52,209 nt of DNA from contig JALSGP010000030.1 in the NCBI GenBank assembly GCA_026982705.1, positions 1-52,209 on the forward strand. The letters run 5' to 3'. The notes under the pieces are model-generated. The model worked only from the letters and a program-made list of their open reading frames with translations, made no database searches and was not told the origin of the DNA. Positions 7,623 through 15,016 of this stretch are shown here, one piece after another. The stretch comes from Alphaproteobacteria bacterium. GTDB lineage: Bacteria; Pseudomonadota; Alphaproteobacteria; Geminicoccales; Geminicoccaceae. The first letter of the stretch is position 1. Every line of letters begins with the position of its first letter. The translations under genes and the position numbers were made by a program.

Positions 7623-8249
7623 TCAGTCCAGTCGATGGCGAATGGCGAAACGGAGAAGCTCGGCGCGATTGCGCAGGCCGAGTTTGCGACGCATGCCGGC
7701 AGCCGTGTTGGCCGCCGTCTTGTAGCTGATCGCGAGGGCGTCGGCGATCTCGGACAGACTGTGTCCCGCGGCCATCATCTTGAGCACCTGGAGTTCCCGG
7801 GGGGTGAGACAGGCGATGGGATCGCCCGCCCCGGTCGTGGAAGCGACGGCAAGGCGCACGGCGATGCGGTGTTCGAGGAACACTTCGCCCCGCTCGATGG
7901 CCGTCACGGCCTCCGAGAAGAGCTCGGGATCCGCGCTCTTGGTCAGGAAACCGGAAGCTCCCACCTTCAGTGCCGCCGCTGCGAGGGCGGGGCTCTCGTG
8001 CATGGTGAAGACCAGCACGCGCGTCTCCGGGAGCCAGTGCCGGAACCGCTCGATCAGAACGAGCCCCTCTTCGTCCCCCAGTCCGAGATCGAGGACCACG
8101 AGCGCCGGCCGCTCCGACCGGACCAGGGCACGTGCCTCGGCACCGTCCCGGGCGGTCAGAATGCGGCCGTAGCCGAGTTCCTCGAGGATTCGGGTGCAGG
8201 CGAAATGGGTGATCGGGTGGTCGTCCACCACGAGTGCCGTCTTGGTCAT
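7623..8249 (-). CDS. NarL/FixJ-type response regulator, probable xoxF regulator
   Basis: 208 residues. The N-terminal receiver carries the acidic pair D9-D10, phospho-acceptor D54 (VVLDLGLGD) and the switch Lys in GFLTKSADPE. A C-terminal LuxR helix-turn-helix covers about residues 145-205 (LTPRELQVLKMMAAGHSLSE, AISYKTAANTAAGMRRKLG). ATG 8249 overlaps the kinase stop codon as ATGA, so the two are coupled. It is the gene immediately upstream of xoxF on the same strand with 184 bp between them. Two-component systems control methanol dehydrogenase in several methylotrophs, so control of xoxF is a reasonable inference. Confidence 0.92.
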   Translation of the reverse strand: MTKTALVVDDHPITHFACTRILEELGYGRILTARDGAEARALVRSERPALVVLDLGLGDEEGLVLIERFRHWLPETRVLVFTMHESPALAAAALKVGASGFLTKSADPELFSEAVTAIERGEVFLEHRIAVRLAVASTTGAGDPIACLTPRELQVLKMMAAGHSLSEIADALAISYKTAANTAAGMRRKLGLRNRAELLRFAIRHRLD

Positions 8250-9619
8250 CTCTCCCCCCGAACCGCCTCTCCTCCCCCCTGGTCGCCCTCGTCGGGGATC
8301 CACGCCCGGATCCGCGTACCCTTTCCGCAAGCCGTCTCGACCTCGAACGACCCTCCCAGGCCCTGCACGCGTTCGCGCATGCCGTGAAGCCCGAGTCCCC
8401 GAGTACACCGCGTGTCGAAACCGCGACCGTCGTCCGCGACGAGCACGCGGAAGCCGTCACCCTCTCGCCGAATCGCGACCCGCACATGCGAGGCACGTGC
8501 ATGTCGCAGAACGTTGGTGACCGCTTCCTGGATCAGACGATAGATGGTGACCTGGGCGACCTCGCCCGCCCGATCGACGGCGGGATCCAGTTCCACGGAC
8601 CAGTCCATCCCTTCGCTTCGGAGGGCGCTCTCGCTCAGCAGCTCACCGATCTGCTGGGTGAACCGCACACCGGGCGGCCGGATCGGACGCAGATGGGCCA
8701 GCACCCGCCGCTGCGCCTCCTCCAGAGTCCGAACCACGTGGAGGAGTGCTTTCGAGCGATTGGCGAGCTCCTCCTTGCCGGCGTCTCGTCGGATCGCGCG
8801 CTCCAGTCCCGCGAGCTCGGCACGCAGGGCGAAGAGACATGGGCCGACCTCGTCGTGCAGCTCGAGTGCCACGGCCCGCCGCTCCGCGTCTTCGGCCGCC
8901 ACCAGCCGTCGGGTGAGCGCCTCCCGCTCGGCACGGGTGCGGCCCAGCTCCCGCATCAGGGCGTTGAAGGTTTCGACCAGGGGTACCAGTTCCCCGATGG
9001 CCGGAGGCTCCAGCCGCACGTCCAGATCGCCGCCCCGGGCCCGTTCCAGGGCCTCGCGGAGCTTGCGCAGCGGACGCAGGGCCCAGACGGTGCCCGCCCA
9101 CACCGCCGTCGTCAGGATACCGAAACCGAGACCGCCGATCACGAGGATTCCGCGCAGATCACGCCAGATCTCGACGATCTCGTCCCGCGGATCGGCGATG
9201 ACCAGGACCTTGCCGTAGGTGCGCCCGTCGACCACCACGGCGATCTCACTGCTGCGCGCGGACACGGCCAGGGAAGCGTACAGCCACCACGGGACATCCC
9301 CGTGGCGAACGCCCTCTTCCACGGTCGGCTGAGGATCTCCCCGGCTGTCCACTACGAGGAAACGGACATGACGCGCGGTCGGAAGGCGCCCCGCGAGTTC
9401 GGCCATGAGGTCCACGCGAGGGACGACCGGTACCAGGGACGCCAAGGTGGCGCGGACGAGTCCGACCGCGAGACGTTCGCTCGCGGCGAGCTCTTCCTGC
9501 ACCGCCTCACGGGCATTGGCGAGAAGCGCCGCGAACGTCAATACACCGATGAGCAGCTCGACTCCGAGGACGAGAACCATCAATCGCGTGATCAAGGACC
9601 ATCGCCGTCCGCAATCCAT
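8246..9619 (-). CDS. NarX/UhpB-type sensor histidine kinase
   Basis: 457 residues. TM1 lies at about residues 8-33. A periplasmic sensor of about 120 residues follows, then TM2 at 157-180, a HAMP linker (LRPLRKLREALERARGGDL) and a HisKA_3 dimerisation domain with phospho-acceptor H255 (ALELHDEVGP). The HATPase has an intact N-box (IYRLIQEAVTNVLRHARA) and G1 box (VADDGRGFD), so the kinase looks active. ATG 9619 is preceded by only weak ribosome-site sequence, and an upstream GTG remains possible. It is coupled to the response regulator by ATGA. No gene is evident in the 280 bp upstream (9620-9899). The signal is unknown; proximity suggests alcohols, formaldehyde or lanthanides. Confidence 0.92.
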   Translation of the reverse strand: MDCGRRWSLITRLMVLVLGVELLIGVLTFAALLANAREAVQEELAASERLAVGLVRATLASLVPVVPRVDLMAELAGRLPTARHVRFLVVDSRGDPQPTVEEGVRHGDVPWWLYASLAVSARSSEIAVVVDGRTYGKVLVIADPRDEIVEIWRDLRGILVIGGLGFGILTTAVWAGTVWALRPLRKLREALERARGGDLDVRLEPPAIGELVPLVETFNALMRELGRTRAEREALTRRLVAAEDAERRAVALELHDEVGPCLFALRAELAGLERAIRRDAGKEELANRSKALLHVVRTLEEAQRRVLAHLRPIRPPGVRFTQQIGELLSESALRSEGMDWSVELDPAVDRAGEVAQVTIYRLIQEAVTNVLRHARASHVRVAIRREGDGFRVLVADDGRGFDTRCTRGLGLHGMRERVQGLGGSFEVETACGKGTRIRAWIPDEGDQGGGEAVRGER

Positions 9620-9899
9620 CCATCGCCCCCGGCGGGAACCCTTTTCGACTCTCCACCACCCCGCCGATTCGACAAGAGTGCCGTGTCCCCACCCCGCCCC
9701 CGTCGAGGCGGATCTGGATCTCGGGCGCGGGATCACCATCTCCGGCGCAAGGTCCCGTGGCAAAGTCTCCCGGCGAAAGCTGACGGGGAGCCCGGACCCG
9801 GAAGGTGCCAGGGACGTTCCACCTGGCGGGGGCGAACGCCCCTCGTGGCGGTCAGGGGAGCCCGCCACACGGGACCCGCGAGGCCGGCCGGGCGCGGCC

Positions 9900-10490
9900 T
9901 CATGCCCGCCTCCGCCGCAGGAGCCGGGCGATCTCCGCGTCGCGCTCCGCATCCCGGCGCGAGAGACGCCGGAAGCTCGTGACCCACAGGCCACCACCCG
10001 TGCGGGTGGCCTTCACCACCAGCACATGGCCGCCGCGCTCCGGTGTGGGCTCGACGAGCACGTAGACGATGTTCCGACCCTCGACGATCCGGATCGTGCG
10101 CGCCTCGATCACCCGCTGGATGTCCAGATACTCGAGCGGCTCGAGCTCCGGGTGCACCTCGCGCTGCTTGCGGGCGGTCTCGGCCGGAAGCTCGACGATG
10201 CGGACCGTGGCGCCGATGTCCTCGGCCTCGGCGTCGGGCAGACGGGCGACGGGCCAGGAGCCCCGCGGATCGTCCAGCCAGCGTCGGAAGGCCTCGGACG
10301 TGATCCACTCGCGCACGAGGGCGAGGGAGAGGGGATGCGGCAGGCTCTCGACGCGCTCGCGCAGGGCGGTGACGGCATCGGCGACCGTCGCGCCGGGTGC
10401 GTGGTCCCACCCCTCGTCGATGCCGCGGGTATCGTCCGGCGGCGTCGGCCGGCCGAAGCGACGGGCGCCGAGCCGGCGCGCGGCCGGCAC
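9900..10490 (-). pseudogene. C-terminal remnant of a Mu-like phage head morphogenesis protein with a nuclease-like domain
   Basis: 196 codons from GTG 10490, with a stop codon directly before it. The start (IDEGWDHAPG) looks like the GWxYNPG motif that precedes the C-terminal domain of Mu gpF/SPP1 gp7-like minor head proteins. The end (LEYLDIQRVIEARTIRIVEG, HVLVVKATRTGGGLWVTSFR) resembles the small barnase/EndoU/colicin/RelE-like nuclease domain (PBECR type) carried by such proteins. The large N-terminal morphogenesis domain is missing, so this is most likely prophage debris, consistent with the integrase fragment 450 bp away. A free-standing, still expressed nuclease-like protein cannot be excluded. 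Family assignment is from recalled motifs and is moderate. Confidence 0.55.
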
Positions 10491-10615
10491 CTAGGACTTC
10501 TGCCCACCCCCATGCCTGCGACAACTGGTTCCTATGCTGAGGCTTTACCTCAACCTCTCAGCCTCCTTCATCATTCGCTCATGAACCGCTGATGCGTTGC
10601 CGCCCGGGATATCGA

Positions 10616-10669
10616 CGACCCGGACACGTGTCCCGGTCGCTGATGACCCACCCGGTCATGTCCGGGTCG
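10616..10669. repeat. inverted repeat with internal palindrome
   Basis: The arms CGACCCGGACA (10616-10626) and TGTCCGGGTCG (10659-10669) are perfect complements. Within the span, GGACACGTGTCC (10622-10633) is a 12-bp palindrome, and CCCGGT recurs twice more. It could be a protein-binding site of the integrated element or a REP-like hairpin. Confidence 0.6.
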
Positions 10670-10778
10670 ATTATAGCGAAGAAAGCTTGTGAAATGATCC
10701 ATCAAGCCGTTGCGACACCTGGATTCTTCGCTCGTTTCGTTCCTCGAATATGTCGTCAATGGTCCCGATCTGAGACTT

Positions 10779-10914
10779 CCGATTCCTCGAAACGCCTGTC
10801 ATCGGCAAATCCCGACGGACGCGCCGCGATCTCGAGTTTCTGTCGATATTTCAACGGCTTGTCCCACCACGTCCCACCCGATCCCGCGAGATCCCGATTC
10901 CTCGAATTCCTGTC
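10779..10914 (+). repeat. pair of direct repeats upstream of integrase fragment
   Basis: CCGATTCCTCGAA at 10779-10791 and again at 10894-10906, each followed within 2-3 nt by CCTGTC. The spacing is 115 bp. Integrase arm sites or leftovers of a duplicated segment are possible readings. Confidence 0.6.
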
Positions 10915-10935
10915 GCGTGACATCTGCGGCTGTCA

Positions 10936-11408
10936 TGGACGGACTACCGCGACGGGGCGCTTCACGTGCGGCAGAGCAAGACCGGGCGCCCCGTGGTGAT
11001 TCCGGTCATCGGGCCCCTGGCGGAAGCGCTCGAGACAGCACCGCGCGTTGCCACGGTGATCGTGGCGGACGAGCGGGGCCTGCCTTGGAGCGCCCATCAT
11101 TTCCGCCATGTGTTCAAGCGCATCATGCGCGCGGCGGGTGTCGAGGGCGTGCGGTTCCAGGACCTGCGCCGGACCGCCATCGTGCGGCTCGCCGAGGCCG
11201 GCTGCACCGTGCCCGAAATCGCCGCCATCAGCGGCCACCAGATCGACGACTGCCAGCGCATCCTGGAGGTCTACCTGCCACGCACCCGCCGCCTGGCCGA
11301 GAGGGCCGTGGTCAAGCTGCTACGGAACGGAACCGGTACGCGAGGCCCCAAAGGAGGCCAACGCGGTGTCCAACGAGTCCAACGCGCCATGGCCAAGTCC
11401 TCGAGAAC
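10936..11408 (+). pseudogene. C-terminal half of a tyrosine recombinase/integrase
   Basis: Similarity begins at TGG 10936 (WTDYRDGALHVRQSKTGRPV) just after an in-frame TGA. It covers the C-terminal catalytic half: the beta-hairpin Lys region (QSKTGRP), the box II region FQDLRRTAIVRLAEAG (with Gln where His is usual, QDLR), SGH, and the nucleophile Tyr in EVYLPRT. The N-terminal core-binding domain and the first catalytic Arg are absent, so it is a broken gene. The frame has no stop of its own and continues through the adjacent tRNA gene to 11688. The orientation, running into the 3' end of a tRNA, is typical of an integrase at its attachment site. Confidence 0.85.
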
Positions 11409-11485
11409 TGGTGCGCCCGGCGGGATTCGAACCCACGACCCTCGGATTAGGAATCCGATGCTCTATCCTGCTGAGCTACGGGCGC
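11409..11485 (-). tRNA. tRNA-Arg(CCT), CCA encoded
   Basis: A complete cloverleaf on the minus strand: acceptor GCGCCCG pairs with CGGGCGC, D arm GCTC/GAGC, anticodon stem TCGGA/TCCGA with loop TTCCTAA (anticodon CCT), and T arm with GTTCGAAT. The discriminator A is followed by an encoded CCA (11411-11409). The gene is intact, so integration at its 3' end, if it happened, restored the sequence. Confidence 0.96.
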
Positions 11486-12215
11486 CCGCGATCCCTATAT
11501 CGCCCGTTCCCGCGGGGGGACAAGGTGGCACGAGGAGGGACCGGCCGCGGGGCGCCCCGCGGCGTCGCGACGGCCCCGCCGCCCCTCCTTCCCGTCGCGC
11601 CCGCCCTCGCGCGAGGGGCCGCGCGGGTGCGATGGCGCCGGCCGTCGGACCGGAGGGTGCCGCAGCGACGTCGGGCCCATCGCCGTGACGCCCGCTTTCC
11701 CGGGAGCAGCGTCGCAAAGGCCTCCCGCGGACGCGACGGCGGGGCGGACCGGGCGCGTGATCACGGGCCCGCGTTGTCGGTCCGCGGCACGGGGGGCATG
11801 GGGCCGGAGGCCCCGCGCGCGGCGAAGCTCCCGTTGCCCGGGAGGCGTGGACCCGACCCGAGATCCGCATGTCGCGCGCACGGCGGAGATCGGCGCACAC
11901 GGCAGGGCCCCCGGCCGCGGGGCGATGCCTTCGCGCGGAGCGTCCCCTTGCTGGGACCGGCGCCGGTGACCGTCCGGGGGATGCCCCGGGCGCGGGGAAG
12001 ATCCTCACACATCGCGGAACATGATGTCGGGGATGCCCCCGCGCGGGGCGGAGGTCCGTGGGGTGGTCGGTCTCCCGTGCGGGATCCCGAGGGATGCCCC
12101 GCGCAGGGGCCGGAACGCCCGCCCGATACGGCGGAACATCGCCCCGGTGGGATACCGCGTGCCCGGGAGCGACCCCCGCACCCGGAACGCGCGAGGGGCG
12201 GCAGGCGCCCTCGGG
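11486..12215. other. 730-bp gene-free, very GC-rich region
   Basis: No open frame here has recognisable protein character; all are arginine/proline/glycine-rich frames expected by chance. The right half holds imperfect repeats around GGGATGCCCC (see 11923-12109), and GCGGAACAT occurs twice (near 12014 and 12132). It lies between the tRNA and the end of the Hpt gene. Confidence 0.6.
11923..12109 (+). repeat. four imperfect copies of a GGGATGCCCC-CGCGGGG motif
   Basis: Copies start at about 11923 (CGATGCCTTCGCGCGG), 11976 (GGGGGATGCCCCGGGCGCGG), 12029 (GGGGATGCCCCCGCGCGGGG) and 12091 (GGGATGCCCCGCGCAGGGG). Spacing is 53, 53 and 62 bp. Each copy can fold as a short GGGG...CCCC hairpin. No function is known to me. 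Confidence 0.5.
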
Positions 12216-12563
12216 TCACGTCTCCGCCGCGGCCGGCGCACCGGCGTCGGTCGGGATCCGGGCGGCGACGCCGCGCAGCGCCGCCCCCAGCCTTCCCTCC
12301 ACCGCCTCGCCCCGCTCCAGCGCCCGCAGCAGCGCCTCCAGGGCTGCCGCCTCGCGGCCCAGCTCCGGATAGCCGAAACTGCCGGCACCGCCGGCGAGCT
12401 CGTGGGCGAGGCGACGGGCGCGCCGCCGGTCGGCCTCGTCGCCCTTCCCCGCCTCCAGCCGGGCCACCAGCGTCTCGAGCTCCCCGAGCCGGCTCCGCGC
12501 CCGCTCACGGAACCGCCGGCGCAGTTCGGCCAGGGCCCGTTCCATCTCCGGTGCGGTAGTCAT
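12216..12563 (-). CDS. histidine phosphotransfer (Hpt) protein
   Basis: 115 residues, all helical, with the Hpt signature RRRARRLAHELAGGAGSFGY around phospho-accepting H54, then the conserved helix LGREAAALEALLRALERG. It would carry phosphate between receiver domains of the adjacent phosphorelay. ATG 12563 has GGAGA 7 nt upstream; it overlaps the preceding receiver gene by 59 bp, and ATG 12545 (MERALAEL) would shorten the overlap. It is the last gene of the phosphorelay operon. Confidence 0.9.
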   Translation of the reverse strand: MTTAPEMERALAELRRRFRERARSRLGELETLVARLEAGKGDEADRRRARRLAHELAGGAGSFGYPELGREAAALEALLRALERGEAVEGRLGAALRGVAARIPTDAGAPAAAET

Positions 12564-12939
12564 GGTGGAGTCTCCTTATCCGTCGCGGCAGTTCGAGGGG
12601 ATCGAAGGGCTTGACCACGACGCCCAGCACCCCCGGCAGATCGCCCCGGGCGAGGGCCGGATCGTCACCGCGGGCGGTGACGAAGATCACCGGCAGATCG
12701 GCGCCGGAGGGATGGCGGCGCAGCGCCCGCAGCGTCTCGAGGCCGTCCATCTCCGGCATCATCACGTCCAGCAGCACCAGATCCGGGACCTCCTCCGCCA
12801 GCGCCGCCAGGGCCTCCGCCCCCGAGGCGCAGGCCCGCACCGCGAAGCCGCCCACCTCCCGCAGCACCAGCGCCATCAGGGCCCGCACGTCGGGATCGTC
12901 GTCGACGCACAGCACCCGTCGCAGCCCGCCCGCGCTCAT
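12505..12939 (-). CDS. single-domain response regulator (receiver only)
   Basis: 144 residues, receiver fold only: acidic pocket D13-D15, phospho-acceptor D58 (LVLLDVMMPEMDG), switch Thr in VIFVTARG and Lys in VVVKPFDPLELPRRI. It has no output domain, so it probably acts as a phosphate shuttle or by protein contact with its neighbours. The C-terminal 20 residues are low-complexity. It overlaps the kinase gene by ATGA at 12936-12939 and the Hpt gene by 59 bp. Confidence 0.92.
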   Translation of the reverse strand: MSAGGLRRVLCVDDDPDVRALMALVLREVGGFAVRACASGAEALAALAEEVPDLVLLDVMMPEMDGLETLRALRRHPSGADLPVIFVTARGDDPALARGDLPGVLGVVVKPFDPLELPRRIRRLHHDYRTGDGTGPGRTAPAVP

Positions 12940-14384
12940 GCCGACCCCTCCCCCGCTGCCGACCCGCCGGGATCCGCGGTGGCCAGCGGCAGTTCGAGGA
13001 TCACGGCGGAGGATGCACCGGCCGGTCCGGCCAGCCGCAGTCGGCCGCCGAGACGCGCCGCCAGCCGGGCGGCGATGGCGAGCCCCAGCGCCCGCCCGGC
13101 CCGGGCCGCCGCCGCGAGTGCGGCCTCGTCCAGCGGCCCCGAAGGAGCCTCCGCCGCCGCCACCGTCGCCGCCACCGCGAGCCGCGCGAACGCCCCGTGC
13201 ACCGTGAGGACCAGGACGGGCGGGGTGCCGCCGGCGACGGCGGCGGCGAGCTCCCGCAGAACCGGTGCGAGCCGCCCCGGATCGAAGGCCACCGGCACCG
13301 ACACCGGGGGAAGGACCACACGCGCGTCCCCCGGGCCGCCGCCCCCTCCTCCCGCGGCGAAGTCCGCGAGCCAGGCGGAGAGATCGTGGACGCGTCCATC
13401 CTCCACCGCCCCGCGCCGGTCCAGCAGCCCCTCCACAAGATCGGCGAGGCGGCGGGCGCCACGGCGCGCACGGGTCAGCAGCTCCCGCGCCGGGTCGGAG
13501 AGATCGCCGCCGCGCACGGCGAGGAGGTCGAGGGCCGTGAGCAGGGCGGTGAGCGGCGTGCGCAGCTCGTGGCCGACACTGGCGAAGAAGGCCTCGCGCG
13601 CCCGCACCGCCGCCCGTCGTTCGCTCACGTCGCGGCAGAGGCCGGCGAGCCCCGCGGCATCGGCTCGCAGCTCCACCTCCAGCGGCCGGCCGTCGACGGT
13701 GACCAGCTCCACCACCACCGGCGCCCCCTGCGGCGCGCTCCGGGCCCGACGCACGGCCGTCAGCACACGCCCGCGATCCCCGCGCCGGATGCGCCGCAGC
13801 AGCGTGCGGGGCGTGGGCGGCGGATCGGCGGCGAGGCCGAGGAGCTCGGCGAGGGGACGGGAGAGATCCACGCGGCCCGAGCCGGCCTGCCAGCGCCAGT
13901 AGCCGAAACGGCCGATGCGCTGGGCCTCCTCCAGCCGCCGCTCGCGCTCCCGCAAGAGCCGGCGCAGCCGCGCCCGTTCGTGGGCGGTGACGAGGATGCG
14001 GGTGAGACGCTCGCCGTCCATCTCCCCCTTGGGCAGATGATCCTCGGCGCCGTGGCCGACGGCGAGGCGGGCCAGCAGCAGGTCCTCGTCGTCCATGCCG
14101 CTCACCACCACCACCGCCGCCGCGGGGGCCGCCGCCACCACCCGCTCCACCACCGGCAGTCCCTGACCGTCCGGGAGCACCAGGTCCAGCAGCACCAGAT
14201 CGAAGGGCTCGCGGGCGAGCCGGGTCAGCGCGGCGGCGAGCCGCCCCGCGCGCACCACGGTGAAGCGTCCGCTCTCCGCGAGCAGCCGCGTCACCAGCAC
14301 GGCATCGGGCTCGTGGTCCTCCACCAGCAGCACCCGCAGCCGCCTCCCGGCCTCCGGCCCCGCCGGTCGGGAGGCCGGTTCCAT
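12936..14384 (-). CDS. REC-PAS-histidine kinase with degenerate ATP-binding domain
   Basis: 482 residues from ATG 14384 (ATG 14393 also possible; neither has a good ribosome site). An N-terminal receiver (residues 17-135) has phospho-acceptor D67 and K119. A PAS-like segment at about 155-255 (IGRFGYWRWQAGSGRVDLSR ... LCRDVSERRA) is followed by HisKA with H272 (FFASVGHELRTPLTAL). The catalytic domain is abnormal: the N-box Asn is replaced (VLRELAAAVAGG), the DxGxG box is absent, and only the last glycine box (RALGLAIAARLAARLGG) is recognisable. ATP binding is therefore unlikely. It may serve as a phosphatase, a scaffold, or an acceptor of phosphate from another kinase through its REC and the Hpt protein. 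Confidence 0.88.
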   Translation of the reverse strand: MEPASRPAGPEAGRRLRVLLVEDHEPDAVLVTRLLAESGRFTVVRAGRLAAALTRLAREPFDLVLLDLVLPDGQGLPVVERVVAAAPAAAVVVVSGMDDEDLLLARLAVGHGAEDHLPKGEMDGERLTRILVTAHERARLRRLLRERERRLEEAQRIGRFGYWRWQAGSGRVDLSRPLAELLGLAADPPPTPRTLLRRIRRGDRGRVLTAVRRARSAPQGAPVVVELVTVDGRPLEVELRADAAGLAGLCRDVSERRAAVRAREAFFASVGHELRTPLTALLTALDLLAVRGGDLSDPARELLTRARRGARRLADLVEGLLDRRGAVEDGRVHDLSAWLADFAAGGGGGGPGDARVVLPPVSVPVAFDPGRLAPVLRELAAAVAGGTPPVLVLTVHGAFARLAVAATVAAAEAPSGPLDEAALAAAARAGRALGLAIAARLAARLGGRLRLAGPAGASSAVILELPLATADPGGSAAGEGSA

Positions 14385-14539
14385 GGAAGGCATCGCGGAT
14401 GTCGTGGACGGTGGACCGCCCGCGGCCGGTCGGCCCGTCGCGGGCCGATGTGGCCCGCCGGTCACCGGAACCGGCGGTGCTCCGCCGTCCCCCGCGACCC
14501 CAGCCCACGCCACCGCCTCCGATGCGCCGGCCCATCGGC

Positions 14540-14938
14540 TCATCCCAGGAGCCCCCACAGCAGCAGCCCCACGCCGACGGCGGCGCTGGACAGGGCGGCC
14601 CACGGCCACGGGATCGGCGCCGACGCCGCGCCCGCCGCCGGCACCGGCGCGGCGGGCTCGGGCAGGGCCACCACCCGGCCCACCCGGTGCGGCACGTAAC
14701 GGCCGCCCGCGGGCCTGCGCCGCCGGCGTTCGTCCAGCACCAGCGTGGAGCTGCGATCCGTGTCGGGATCCCAGATCTCCTTCACCAGACGCAGGCCCAC
14801 CACCTCCGGCCGTTCCCACAGCCGGTCCAGCATGCCGCGCGCCTCCGCGGCCTCGGGACTCGAGAAGAAGACGGTCCAGCGACCACCCTCGAGGAGATGG
14901 ATCTCGTAGGTGATCTGCCAGCTCCGGCTCGGCGACAC
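14540..14938 (-). CDS. uncharacterised small protein with C-terminal membrane anchor
   Basis: 132 residues from GTG 14938, chosen because GGGAGA lies 6 nt upstream; GTG 14962 is an alternative. The N-terminal two thirds form a soluble mixed alpha/beta domain (SWQITYEIHLLEGGRWTVFF, MLDRLWERPEVVGLRLVKEI). A proline/alanine linker then leads to one hydrophobic segment (PWPWAALSSAAVGVGLLLWG) ending the protein. That layout suggests a tail-anchored inner-membrane protein with its domain in the cytoplasm. It lies between the glutamate dehydrogenase and the phosphorelay genes on the same strand. I do not recognise the family. Confidence 0.75.
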   Translation of the reverse strand: MSPSRSWQITYEIHLLEGGRWTVFFSSPEAAEARGMLDRLWERPEVVGLRLVKEIWDPDTDRSSTLVLDERRRRRPAGGRYVPHRVGRVVALPEPAAPVPAAGAASAPIPWPWAALSSAAVGVGLLLWGLLG

Positions 14939-14996
14939 GGATCGTCTCCCGGCGGTGCGCACGTCGGGGGGCCTTCACACGACAATATGCCCGCCC

Positions 14997-15016
14997 TTTC
15001 CCAAGGAATGGTTAAC
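14997..15016. repeat. 20-bp direct repeat, copy 1 (gdh 3' end), CtrA-like
   Basis: TTTCCCAAGGAATGGTTAAC, matching 18 of 20 bases with 19917-19936. The gdh stop codon (TAA, complement of 15012-15014) lies inside it. On the gdh-sense strand it reads GTTAACC-N5-TTGGGAAA, near the alphaproteobacterial TTAACC-type CtrA box. Confidence 0.7.

Larger units (their letters stand above)
10491..10935. other. gene-free, less GC-rich stretch with repeats (element scar)
   Basis: No convincing gene on either strand. Base composition is visibly less GC-rich than the flanks, with runs such as CTATGCTGAGGCTTTACCTC. It contains an 11-bp inverted repeat (10616-10626 with 10659-10669, enclosing the palindrome GGACACGTGTCC) and a direct repeat of CCGATTCCTCGAA followed by CCTGTC (10779-10800 and 10894-10914). 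Its position between phage debris and the integrase fragment suggests non-coding DNA of the same former element. Confidence 0.6.

Noticed and set aside
10710-11450. A plus-strand frame of 246 codons across the element scar and tRNA
   Set aside because: It has no protein-like composition and conflicts with the integrase frame, which shows clear catalytic motifs.
11412-11688. Peptide GGIRTHDPRIRNPMLYPAEL at the end of the integrase frame
   Set aside because: This is the well-known artefact of translating the opposite strand of a tRNA gene, not protein sequence.
11923-12109. Possible CRISPR array
   Set aside because: Copies are imperfect, spacing is uneven (53, 53, 62 bp), each copy is only about 19 bp, and there are no cas genes.
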